DNA from: an uncultured Fluviicola sp.
GTDB lineage: Bacteria; Bacteroidota; Bacteroidia; Flavobacteriales_D; Crocinitomicaceae
Assembly: GCA_913009205.1 (NCBI GenBank)
Contig: CAJVYC010000003.1
Coordinates: 62,001 to 126,000 of the forward strand
Length of the DNA: 64,000 bases
Reading direction: 5' to 3'
How positions within the stretch are numbered: the stretch's first letter is position 1; the number at the start of each line of letters is the position of its first letter. Shown here one piece after another: positions 1 through 8,259 of this stretch. The notes below the pieces were generated by a model. It was not told where the DNA came from, searched no databases, and worked only from the letters and a program-made list of their open reading frames with translations. The translations under genes were made by a program, and so were the position numbers.

Positions 1-357
1 AATTTGGATGTAAGAACTGGCATCGCAAGGCACACCCGCTTCGATGATGGTCGCTTGAAGTTCATTGTCTTGACCAGGATTTGTCTCAAAAACTAAGTTG
101 GTGAAATCGATTTGAACGGCCCCTCCAGTAGCATTGGTTGTAAAGGAGCACCAAATTGTGTTTTCTGGTGAAAAACAGAAATTAAAATCGTCTTCACAAT
201 TTACACAAGCGAAAGTCGTTGCGCCCAAATTATTCAACGAATAACTTGCGTTTGGACAAATCTCTAAAGCGTTGTTACAGCCATTGTAGACTTCCTGTGC
301 AGGAGCCGTAAAGACCGAAACACATGACATTAACAAAAAGATAACAGCTATTCTCAT
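1..357 (-). CDS. N-terminal part of a secreted surface protein (runs off left edge)
   Basis: From the ATG at 357 a frame of 119 codons stays open to the window edge, so only the N-terminus is seen. It starts with a hydrophobic signal peptide (MRIAVIFLLMSCVSVFTA) and continues with a cysteine-containing beta-rich module (NGCNNALEICPN, then CVNCEDDFNFCF and ENTIWCSFTT). In the family sense this module is common at the N-terminus of long Flavobacteriales surface proteins that end in T9SS sorting tails; the tail itself lies outside the window, so export by T9SS is inference. It is divergent from the outer-membrane/Ig-repeat gene at 512, with about 150 bp between the two starts. Confidence 0.75.
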   Translation of the reverse strand, partial: MRIAVIFLLMSCVSVFTAPAQEVYNGCNNALEICPNASYSLNNLGATTFACVNCEDDFNFCFSPENTIWCSFTTNATGGAVQIDFTNLVFETNPGQDNELQATIIEAGVPCDASSYIQI

Positions 358-511
358 TCCCTCTAAAACCCTTGTTTTTTCTAGTAATTGTAACAAATTT
401 AAGATAAATTTACCGCTTATAAATTGATAATGACTACTGTAAATTAGTATTTAAGTTCTGTTTGGCACAATAATAGGATTAGGTGAAGAACTAATCGCAA
501 AATTTTTGCTC

Positions 512-3500
512 ATGAAAAAAATAATTACCCTAGCAATTTGTTTACATATAATGCCGAGCCTTTTCGCTCAACATGTAAATTACGAAACTGATTCAAAATG
601 GTTTTTCGGACTTAACGTTGGTGCCGCATGGAACACTACTGATGTTAAAAATGAAACCAATGTCGGATACGGATTTCTTCTTGGAAGAAGTTTCAATTAC
701 GGATACGGAAAAAGAACAAGCTTTGATTTGCGATTAAGATATTTGCGCGGAACATGGTACGGCCAAGATTATGATACAACCGACCTTACTGACTATAGTC
801 CTGCTTATATGGCTCCAGGCCTACAAAGCTATAAGGATGATCCTGGTTTTACAGTGAACAACTTCCGGACGGACGTTCATGAATTGGGTCTTGAGCTAGC
901 CATTCATGCCAACCGTCTTCGAGCACGTTCAGGTTGGGACCCATATATTTTTGGGGGAATAAACCTTGCGTGGAATCAAACGTATTCAAACTTGATTCAA
1001 AACGATCCATTCTTTCCCATATCTAGTCAATACCAATATGATTCAGTAGACATTTCAGAATCGTATATTAATTTTATTGAGGACGGTACATACGACACGC
1101 CAATGAACGAAGGAAGTCTACTTGATAGCTGGAACGTAAATGTTATGCCAAGCCTTGGTATTGGTATTGGGTATTATTTTGGGCCCCGTTTCTCGGTTGG
1201 AATTGAGCACAAAACAACGTTCGCATTGAAAGACGATTGGGACGGTTACGAAGATTTAGAAAAGAGATGGGGAATGTTTGAAAATGACGTTTACCATTAC
1301 ACGAATGGATACTTAAAATTCCATATTAAAGGAACAAGAAGTGCAATAATCGAGCCTCCGGCAGATCAAACTCCAGTTACGAACGTTGCAGCGTGTAACG
1401 ATCCTGTTATAAGATTCTTTAGACCATCTTCGAACAGCATTGATGTTAGCGAACAAATTTATCAGCTTCGCGCTAAGGTTGACTTCGTAGGCGGAAGAAA
1501 TAATATAGTTGTTCGTGTGAACAATTTAGAAACAACTAATTTCTTCTATGATGAAAATACAAATGAGATAGAAGGAAACTTAGTTCTTGTTGAAGGACAA
1601 AACACAATTAAAATCACAGCAACAAATGGTTGTGGTACTGATGTGAAAGTGAGAAACCTTAACTATGTATCATGTAAAGATCCAATTGTGAGCTTTATTA
1701 ATCCATCGCATAATAACTTCCACGTTGATAAGGCTGCGTATGTTGTAAGTGCATCAATTGCTCATGGAGGAAGTATTTCTTACTCAGTGAATGGAGTTGC
1801 ATCAACGAATTTCTACTATACAGCGTCGAACGGCAGCTTTGAAAGCAATGTTACTTTGAGACCGGGAAGCAATTTGATTAAAATTACAACGACGAATGAT
1901 TGTGGTTCTGCAACACAGACTGTTAATGTAATTTTTACGGATTGTCAGGACCCAAATACGGAGTTCCTTATTGGAAATGGATCTACAATGTCTACAGATG
2001 TTGTGAATGCAAATGTTCAAGCTTATGTGCGTGGTGTTTCAAATCAAAACGCAATTGGGTTTAGAGTTAATGGTACAAACAAACCGTTTACATTTAATCC
2101 AACGAACCACATCTTACAGAGCCTAGTAGCGTTATCACCAGGTCAGAACATTATTCAAATTACCTCTGGTAATGACTGCGGAACAGATACTGAAACAATC
2201 ACGATTTATTACAACCCTTGTTTAGATCCAACGGTTTCGATATTGACACCAATGATTGTTTCTATAACATCTTCAGGATCAATTCCAGTTTCCGCATCGT
2301 TCTCAAATATTGTCAACGCAAATCAAGTTGTAATGTATGTAAATGGAGTTGCAGTGTCAAGAGGGTCGTTCAATTCGAACACACATATTTATTCTAACAC
2401 AGCAGCATTAAATGCAGGATTAAATACGATTCAAATTGTTGCAACGAATGATTGTGGGAACGATTCTGAAACAGTAAGTGTTAAATACAGCGCACCATGC
2501 CCTAAACCGACAATTTCTCGTGTGGCAAGTCAAACTATTGTTTCTAATCCAAACTTACCTGTTCAAGTGATTGTCCAGAACATTACTTCAGCTGGTCAAG
2601 TTCAAATGACTTTAAATGGAGTAAACGTAGATGGAGGTTCTTACAATAGTTCAACACATGTATACACAAGCAATGTTGTATTACAGCCTGGTGCAAACAC
2701 TATAGTAGTGACTGCAACAAACCAATGTGGAACGGCAAGCTATACTTTTGTAACAACTTACAGAGAGCCTTGTGATTTACCAGTTATAACTATGGTTAGT
2801 CCAATTTCATCTCCACTACAGTCAGCAACACCTAACTTAACTGTTCAATCTTCTATTTTGAACATTACGTCAGCGACGCAAGTAACAATGACTGTGAATG
2901 GTGTAGTTGACGGAAACGGAATTTACAACAACTTGACGCATTTTTATCAAAACGGAGTGAAACTTCAAACAGGTGAAAATATAATTGTCACTACTGCAAA
3001 GAATGCTTGTGGAACTGTTACAAAAAAAATACTTGTTAACTATTCACCATGTTTAGCTCCTGTGATCGCGATTACTGCGCCAGTTTCTATCATGACTCAG
3101 AATGGAACTACAGTAGTAACAGCATCAGTTCAAAATGTAACTATAGCGAATCAAATTCAACTTTTGGTGAACGGAGCGATTGTAGCAGGGTCTTATAGTA
3201 GCTTGACTGGAATTTTCCAGAGTAATGTGGCCTTAGCACAAGGAACGAACGTAATTCAAATCACAGCAACGAATAATTGTGGTTCTGATTCAGAAATGAA
3301 GGCAATTACATTCCAACCATGTTTAGTGCCAGTGATTCATTTCATTGCACCAACTACGCCTGTAATAACGAGTTCAACAGTTGCTATTCAAGTTTCTGTA
3401 TTGAACGCGGCAGTAGCGAATCAAATTAACTTGTATGTTAATCGTGAAAACATAAGTGGATATTACAATAATACTACCCACATATATAGTGCTACCGTGA

Positions 3501-4375
3501 CTTTACAAAGTGGATCAAATATTATTTCTGCAACAGCAACAACAAATTGTGGAACTGATACTAGGACAATTGCAATTCGTTACGACGAGCCTTGTGATCA
3601 GCCAAAAGTGAATATTATTTCACCGATTTCAGGAACGCAAACAACAGCAGCATCAGTTCAATTACAAGCGACTGTTGCAAACATTACTTCAGCAAGTCAA
3701 ATCAATGCAACTTTAAACGGAGTAACAATTAGTGGCGGGACATATAGCCCAGCAGCGCAAATTTATAAGGCGAATGTAACTTTACAAAACGGTCAAAATA
3801 CAATCATTATTTCAGTAGCGAACAGATGTGGATCTGACTATAAATCAGTTGTAGTTATCAAGAATGTAGTTGTTGAACCAACAATGGTCATTTGTCACCA
3901 CCTTCCAGGAGATCCTGATAATACACAAACAATTCAGATTCCATTATCTGCTTGGTTAGCTCACAAAGCTCACGGAGATGAATTAGGGTCTTGTTCAGGA
4001 ACAGAGTTAAACGGAGCCGGTTTGCCAGGAGGCCAAGGTACACAAGGTACTGGCGTCGGAGGTTTGGGGACTGTTGGCACCGGTGGAACTGGCGGAACCG
4101 GTGGTGGAAATAAATCTCAAGAAGAAGAGAAAGAAGCCAATCGCAAAGCAGCTGAAGCCGCAGTAAAAGTTAAGGCAGCACAAGAAGCCGAGGCAAAAAG
4201 AAGAGCGGAAGAAATTGCTAAGCAAAAGGCTGAGGAAGAAGCAAAGGCGAAAGCTGCTGCCAAAGTAAAAGCTGCACAAGAAGCGAAAGTCAAAGCAAAT
4301 GCTGAAGCAAAAAAGAAGGTTGATGAGTTAAAACGTAAAGCTGAAGAGGAGGAAGAAAAAGGAGGCGGAAAATAG
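512..4375 (+). CDS. Outer-membrane-like N-domain + nine Ig-like repeats + TolA-like Lys/Ala/Glu tail
   Basis: 1287 residues from the ATG at 512 (an in-frame TTG six bases earlier is less likely). Order of parts: signal peptide ending in FAQ; residues about 22-275 are aromatic- and glycine-rich with alternating strands resembling a porin-family outer-membrane beta-barrel; residues about 295-1120 hold nine repeats of 88-100 residues, each opening with Cys-x-x-Pro and ending around G-x-N-x-I-x-I-x-x-x-N-x-C-G; residues about 1125-1160 hold an ICHHLPGDP...AHGDELGSC module known from many Bacteroidota secreted proteins; a Gly/Thr linker; and from about residue 1201 a highly charged Lys/Ala/Glu helix resembling TolA. 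No T9SS tail is present. A role linking outer membrane, surface and periplasm is inference. A rho-independent terminator follows. Confidence 0.85.
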   Translation: MKKIITLAICLHIMPSLFAQHVNYETDSKWFFGLNVGAAWNTTDVKNETNVGYGFLLGRSFNYGYGKRTSFDLRLRYLRGTWYGQDYDTTDLTDYSPAYMAPGLQSYKDDPGFTVNNFRTDVHELGLELAIHANRLRARSGWDPYIFGGINLAWNQTYSNLIQNDPFFPISSQYQYDSVDISESYINFIEDGTYDTPMNEGSLLDSWNVNVMPSLGIGIGYYFGPRFSVGIEHKTTFALKDDWDGYEDLEKRWGMFENDVYHYTNGYLKFHIKGTRSAIIEPPADQTPVTNVAACNDPVIRFFRPSSNSIDVSEQIYQLRAKVDFVGGRNNIVVRVNNLETTNFFYDENTNEIEGNLVLVEGQNTIKITATNGCGTDVKVRNLNYVSCKDPIVSFINPSHNNFHVDKAAYVVSASIAHGGSISYSVNGVASTNFYYTASNGSFESNVTLRPGSNLIKITTTNDCGSATQTVNVIFTDCQDPNTEFLIGNGSTMSTDVVNANVQAYVRGVSNQNAIGFRVNGTNKPFTFNPTNHILQSLVALSPGQNIIQITSGNDCGTDTETITIYYNPCLDPTVSILTPMIVSITSSGSIPVSASFSNIVNANQVVMYVNGVAVSRGSFNSNTHIYSNTAALNAGLNTIQIVATNDCGNDSETVSVKYSAPCPKPTISRVASQTIVSNPNLPVQVIVQNITSAGQVQMTLNGVNVDGGSYNSSTHVYTSNVVLQPGANTIVVTATNQCGTASYTFVTTYREPCDLPVITMVSPISSPLQSATPNLTVQSSILNITSATQVTMTVNGVVDGNGIYNNLTHFYQNGVKLQTGENIIVTTAKNACGTVTKKILVNYSPCLAPVIAITAPVSIMTQNGTTVVTASVQNVTIANQIQLLVNGAIVAGSYSSLTGIFQSNVALAQGTNVIQITATNNCGSDSEMKAITFQPCLVPVIHFIAPTTPVITSSTVAIQVSVLNAAVANQINLYVNRENISGYYNNTTHIYSATVTLQSGSNIISATATTNCGTDTRTIAIRYDEPCDQPKVNIISPISGTQTTAASVQLQATVANITSASQINATLNGVTISGGTYSPAAQIYKANVTLQNGQNTIIISVANRCGSDYKSVVVIKNVVVEPTMVICHHLPGDPDNTQTIQIPLSAWLAHKAHGDELGSCSGTELNGAGLPGGQGTQGTGVGGLGTVGTGGTGGTGGGNKSQEEEKEANRKAAEAAVKVKAAQEAEAKRRAEEIAKQKAEEEAKAKAAAKVKAAQEAKVKANAEAKKKVDELKRKAEEEEEKGGGK
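1394..3870 (+). repeat. Nine tandem Ig-like repeat units inside the coding region
   Basis: Units open with a Cys codon at 1394, 1673 and so on to 3593. Each encodes a V-N-G turn in the middle, a Y-x-x-x-T-x-x-(Y/F) segment and a closing N-x-C-G. Each unit has two Cys, consistent with one disulfide per domain (inference). DNA identity between units is limited, so these are old duplications, although short oligomers such as acaaatgattgtgg-like stretches recur. Confidence 0.8.
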
Positions 4376-4396
4376 CTGAATTTGAACAATAAATGA

Positions 4397-4434
4397 AACC
4401 GCTCACTTCCAATATTTTGGATGAGCGGTTTTTT
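4397..4434 (+). terminator. Rho-independent terminator of the Ig-repeat gene
   Basis: Stem AACCGCTCA (4397-4405) pairs with TGAGCGGTT (4422-4430), followed by a run of T. It lies just after the stop codon at 4375. Confidence 0.85.
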
Positions 4435-4470
4435 CATTTGTAGTGGGGCTTGCAGCCGAATCCACTTTAG

Positions 4471-4502
4471 TTTGTATAAGTTAATTCATCTCGTTATATT
4501 CG
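4471..4502 (+). promoter_or_regulatory. Bacteroidota-type promoter for the PpiD-like gene
   Basis: TTTG at 4471-4474, a 20 bp spacer, then TATATTCG at 4495-4502 (seven of eight matches to TAnnTTTG), 22 bp before the ATG at 4525. Confidence 0.5.
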
Positions 4503-4524
4503 CAGACTCATTTAAGCATATATA

Positions 4525-6750
4525 ATGGCAATAATTGGAAAAATTAGAGAAAGATCATGGTTAATCCTTATCGTAATTGGAGGGGCACTAGTGACTTTTA
4601 TATTTACTTCTCAAGGCCCAGGCGGAGCCGCAGGAGGTGAAGAAAAATACGGAATTGGTACTGTTTACGGGGAAAAAGTAGACATTGATAAATTCGGAAA
4701 CAGAGTTGATGAAGAGCAAGAAGCTTCAGATAAGCAGAAGCAAGATCAAGAGAATCAACAAGCACAACAGCAAGGAAGACAGCCTCAAAAGATAGCGTCT
4801 GTTCCGGTTGAACCAACACGTGTTTTTAATACGTTTGTTCAAGAGATGATTCTTCAAAAAGAATACGATGCACTAGGGATTGCAGTAAGTCCAGCAGAAT
4901 TTGATGCTTACCTTTTTGGAGAGCAAGGATTCGACGTATTGCCAGATATCGCATCTACGTTTGTGGATTCTGCGAGAATATTTGATCCGAATTTGCTTAG
5001 AGCAAGAATTGATGAAATGGAATCAGGTGAAGCTGAGGTTAAGGATCAATGGGAAAAGAGTAAAACATATTACACAGAACAACGCCAAAAACAAAAATAC
5101 TTAGACATCGTTGGTCAAGGAGTTTATGTGACGAAGCTTGAAGCCAAAGACGAGTATTTTTCAAAGCAAGAAACGAAAAGCATTTCTTTTGTATTAAAAA
5201 AGTATGCTGAGATTGAAAACAAAGATGTTAATCCTACATATAAGCAGTTAAAGGCGTTTTACAAGAAGCACAAATCGGAGAAAAAATACGAGAACAAATT
5301 TAGTTCGCGTGATCTTAGATATGCGACTTTAAAAGTGGCGTCTTCTGCTGCGGATTCTGCTGCACTAGAAGCTGACCTTACAAAACTTAAAGAGAAATTT
5401 AGAGCAACAAATAACGATTCAAACTTTGTAATTATTAATTCTGAAATCCCGCTTTTTGTTTCTCAAATTGGATACAAGCCTTTAGGAGATAAAACGGCAA
5501 AAGAAAACTTTACGTATCCTGCAGATCTTGACACTGTATTCAAAGCAGCTCAAATTGGTGATGTTGTTGGCCCTTATTGGGACAATGGATCAATGAAGAT
5601 TGCAAAGGTATTGGCGAAGAAAGATAAGTTCTTAACGGCGCGTCATATTTTGATTGGTGCACAGAAAGGGGATACCGTTGGAATTGCCAAAGCACAAAAA
5701 ACAACGGATTCTTTAATTGGAATTATTACTTCAGAGAACTTTGAAGAATATGTTAAAAACTTTACTGATGATCCTGGATCAAAAGAAACAGGAGGCAAAT
5801 ACGAAGATTTTTTAGATGGAGAAATGGTTCCTGAATTCAGTAAGTATGCAATGGAAGAGCCTATAGGAAAGATTGGATACGTTCAAACAGACTTCGGATT
5901 CCATATCATGGAGGTTCTTGAAAGAAAGCCTGCAAACATCCCTAACCTTGGTGTAATTCAAAAAGCAATTAAACCAAGTGAACCTACACAGGATAATATT
6001 GAGGACAATGCTTACAGTTTGCTAGAAAGCATTTTCCGTAAAACGGAAGGAACAAGAAACATTAATAAGAAAATTGCATTTTTCGATACACTTGTTAAAA
6101 ATGCAGGGAGCATAGCTTATCGCATCTCTATTCAGGATAACAGTCCTCTAATTAATGAGTTTGCGTCTCCATTTGCTGAGTCTGAAATCTATAAATTAGC
6201 GTTTAGCGAAGAAGCCAAGGCTGGTGATATTTTAGGTTCTCCAATTAAAGACGGTGATCGTTGGGTTGTTGCAATTCTTACATCGATTAAAGTTAAAGGT
6301 GAGACTAAGTTCGGTGATGTAAAAAGCATCGTGAAAAGAGAGTACATTCTAGATAGAAAATACAGAGAGTTAAGCGGTAAAATGAAAGCTAAATCGCTTG
6401 AAATTTTAGCAAAAGAGGGAGGGCGGACTGTTCTAAAAGAAGAAGTTTTATTTGGATTCACAAAAATGGGTAATTCTATTCCAGACGAGCCAGAGATTAT
6501 TGGAGCGATTTTCGGAGCATTAAAAGATGGAGAGATGACAAAACCATTGAAAGGGAAACAAGGTGTTTATGTTGCTCGAATTGACAAAACAATTAAACCG
6601 ATTGTTGCCGATAAAAATTACCTTACGGAAAGAAATCAATTGACAGGAAGCATTAGACAAGGGCTTAAAGATGTTGTTACTAATGCCTTGGTTGATCAAG
6701 CAGATGTAATTGATAACAGAAAACTTCGTGAAAACGGAATTAGAAGATAG
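4525..6750 (+). CDS. ppiD: Membrane-anchored periplasmic peptidyl-prolyl isomerase, PpiD/SurA type
   Basis: 741 residues. One transmembrane segment lies near the N-terminus (about residues 12-30, LILIVIGGALVTFIF), followed by a SurA/PpiD-type N-domain with a Gln-rich stretch at about 70-93, and a parvulin (PpiC) domain at about 368-475. That domain shows the hallmarks ARHIL, DDPGSKETGG, EFSKYAM and TDFGFHIMEV. A C-terminal region of about 260 residues follows. Length and order match Bacteroidota PpiD, which helps outer-membrane proteins fold on the periplasmic face of the inner membrane. It stands alone, with its own promoter-like element and terminator. Family assignment is firm; the exact client proteins are unknown. 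Confidence 0.9.
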   Translation: MAIIGKIRERSWLILIVIGGALVTFIFTSQGPGGAAGGEEKYGIGTVYGEKVDIDKFGNRVDEEQEASDKQKQDQENQQAQQQGRQPQKIASVPVEPTRVFNTFVQEMILQKEYDALGIAVSPAEFDAYLFGEQGFDVLPDIASTFVDSARIFDPNLLRARIDEMESGEAEVKDQWEKSKTYYTEQRQKQKYLDIVGQGVYVTKLEAKDEYFSKQETKSISFVLKKYAEIENKDVNPTYKQLKAFYKKHKSEKKYENKFSSRDLRYATLKVASSAADSAALEADLTKLKEKFRATNNDSNFVIINSEIPLFVSQIGYKPLGDKTAKENFTYPADLDTVFKAAQIGDVVGPYWDNGSMKIAKVLAKKDKFLTARHILIGAQKGDTVGIAKAQKTTDSLIGIITSENFEEYVKNFTDDPGSKETGGKYEDFLDGEMVPEFSKYAMEEPIGKIGYVQTDFGFHIMEVLERKPANIPNLGVIQKAIKPSEPTQDNIEDNAYSLLESIFRKTEGTRNINKKIAFFDTLVKNAGSIAYRISIQDNSPLINEFASPFAESEIYKLAFSEEAKAGDILGSPIKDGDRWVVAILTSIKVKGETKFGDVKSIVKREYILDRKYRELSGKMKAKSLEILAKEGGRTVLKEEVLFGFTKMGNSIPDEPEIIGAIFGALKDGEMTKPLKGKQGVYVARIDKTIKPIVADKNYLTERNQLTGSIRQGLKDVVTNALVDQADVIDNRKLRENGIRR

Positions 6751-6771
6751 TCAAAATACGAATTATTTAAT

Positions 6772-6806
6772 AACCCGTTTTAGCTTAGCTAAGACGGGTT
6801 TTTTTA
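6772..6806 (+). terminator. Terminator after the PpiD-like gene
   Basis: Stem AACCCGT (6772-6778) pairs with ACGGGTT (6794-6800), with an inner TTAGC/GCTAA pairing, followed by T residues. It sits between convergent genes; the dprA stop codon begins in its T tract. Confidence 0.8.
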
Positions 6807-7904
6807 TACCATGGAATATCGTTTTCCGGGTAGTTCGGAAATGATTCCGCAGAGCTGTAAACTGAACAATTCCACATTTAATTTTGAAATCGGAATCCGA
6901 AGGCGCGTAGAGATTATATCAACGTGGACTGTTTGTTCGGCACCAATCAATCCGATTATTTCATCTTGAGTTGCGCTAAGCTCAGGAAAACAACTTCTTT
7001 GAACGTTTTCAGCTTGATAATCGTCATCCCAATTCATAAGTTTTAAAAATTCCGCTGGGCTTTGAATCAAATGTGCTTTTTCTTGAGAAATAAGAGCATT
7101 GCAACCTTGAGATGTTTCTAAATTAATGTTTCCAGGAAAGGCAAAAACGTCGCGGTCATAACTATTGGCTAAGTATGCCGTAATTAGCGAGCCGCCGCTA
7201 ATTTTACTTTCAACAACAATCGTTGCATCACTCATTCCGGCAACGATTCGATTTCTTTTCGGAAAATTCTCACGTTCCGGCCGAGTGCCTGGAACAAACT
7301 CAGTGAGAAGGCCGCCCTTCTCAATCATTTTCTTTGCTATTGAACGATTTTCAGCAGGGTAAATCCGGTCCAAACCGTGGCCCAGAACCGCAATTGTGGG
7401 AACATCAAATTCAAGGCAATAGCGATGAACATAGGAATCGATACCAAAAGCCAGCCCGCTTAAAACAACGATATCCTTTCCAACAAACGACTCAATTAAC
7501 CTTCGACAAATTTCTTTACCGTATTGGGTCGCCTGACGTGTTCCAACAATAGAAACATACTTAAAACTGTTTAAATCAATGTTGCGTTTTGCGAATAGCA
7601 TTGTTGGAGCGTCGGAACAATTTGACAGCCTCCTTGGAAATTTTGAACTGGTATAAAAGAGACTTTCAACATTTTTAGAAAGGTGAAATTCGACAGCCTT
7701 GACTGCTGTTTGAAGAGCTTCTTCTCGTTTCATTGTAGAAAAAAAGGATGCTTTTACCCCTGTCATTTTGAACAGGCGGGATGGACTTTCCGTAAAAAGA
7801 AGTTCAATAGATCCGATTTTATTAATTAAGTCGCGCGCTTTCCGAGGACCAATTCCGTGGAGCATTGATAGCGCTGTTTGATAGTGTATGCAGGTGTATT
7901 TCAA
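6804..7904 (-). CDS. dprA: DNA-processing protein DprA
   Basis: 366 residues. DprA loads RecA on incoming single-stranded DNA during natural transformation. Visible parts: an N-terminal helix-hairpin-helix-like region (LHGIGPRKARDLI, residues about 15-27), the extended Rossmann domain with SIVGTRQAT, VLSGLAFGID, LGHGLDRIYPAENR, PKRNRIVAGMSD, SKISGGSLITA and VFAFPGN, and a C-terminal winged-helix-like segment. The start is the TTG at 7904: a TAA lies two codons upstream, and the next ATG (7865) would cut off the conserved YQTALSML segment. It is convergent with the PpiD-like gene. Length is normal for the family. Confidence 0.93.
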   Translation of the reverse strand: MKYTCIHYQTALSMLHGIGPRKARDLINKIGSIELLFTESPSRLFKMTGVKASFFSTMKREEALQTAVKAVEFHLSKNVESLFYTSSKFPRRLSNCSDAPTMLFAKRNIDLNSFKYVSIVGTRQATQYGKEICRRLIESFVGKDIVVLSGLAFGIDSYVHRYCLEFDVPTIAVLGHGLDRIYPAENRSIAKKMIEKGGLLTEFVPGTRPERENFPKRNRIVAGMSDATIVVESKISGGSLITAYLANSYDRDVFAFPGNINLETSQGCNALISQEKAHLIQSPAEFLKLMNWDDDYQAENVQRSCFPELSATQDEIIGLIGAEQTVHVDIISTRLRIPISKLNVELFSLQLCGIISELPGKRYSMV

Positions 7905-8259
7905 GATAAATTAAGTATTAGGCTTACTTTAATTTACGAAATAAATTGAGGGGATTTATCGATAGAAGCAACTCTTTTGGAAGTAATAATAGTCCTTGGG
8001 CGGGCACCAAAGGATTGCACACATGTACCTAAAAACCCCGATAAATTTGCGTACAACATCTTTTGACTTGACCATGTTTGTTGGAAATAATGAAGTCATT
8101 AGAAGATGGGTCTAAGATTTGGATAATGAGAACAGCAAAAATATTTTACCAAATAAATTGTTTGAAAGATGAACCGAACTGTTACCGTATAATATTCCAA
8201 GTAGGTCTATTCCAAAATAATTGGTATTTTAGATTCCTAGAATTTACGAAACCTATCGG
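7905..8259. other. Intergenic region between dprA and the TonB receptor
   Basis: 355 bp without a convincing gene. A 61-codon frame from a TTG at 8078 ends in an ATGA overlap with the receptor start, but its product has no signal, domain or homology I recognise. The stretch holds one copy of a TGCACACATGTACCT-like motif (8016-8034) related to the tandem copies near 59.9 kb. Confidence 0.5.
8016..8034 (+). repeat. Single copy of a GCACATGTGC-like dispersed motif
   Basis: The 19-mer TGCACACATGTACCTAAAA matches 16 of 19 positions with the 19-mer at 59929-59947. Both copies are intergenic. The function is unknown; an operator or the remains of a dispersed repeat are both possible. Confidence 0.45.

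Noticed and set aside
1394-3870. CRISPR or DNA satellite in the repeat region
   Set aside because: Repeats are about 270-300 bp, diverged and protein-coding; no short identical direct repeats with spacers.
4007-4437. Two long minus-strand frames opposite the charged tail of the Ig-repeat protein
   Set aside because: They mirror the Lys/Ala/Glu codons on the other strand (giving Ser/Phe/Cys-rich products) and have no signal of their own.
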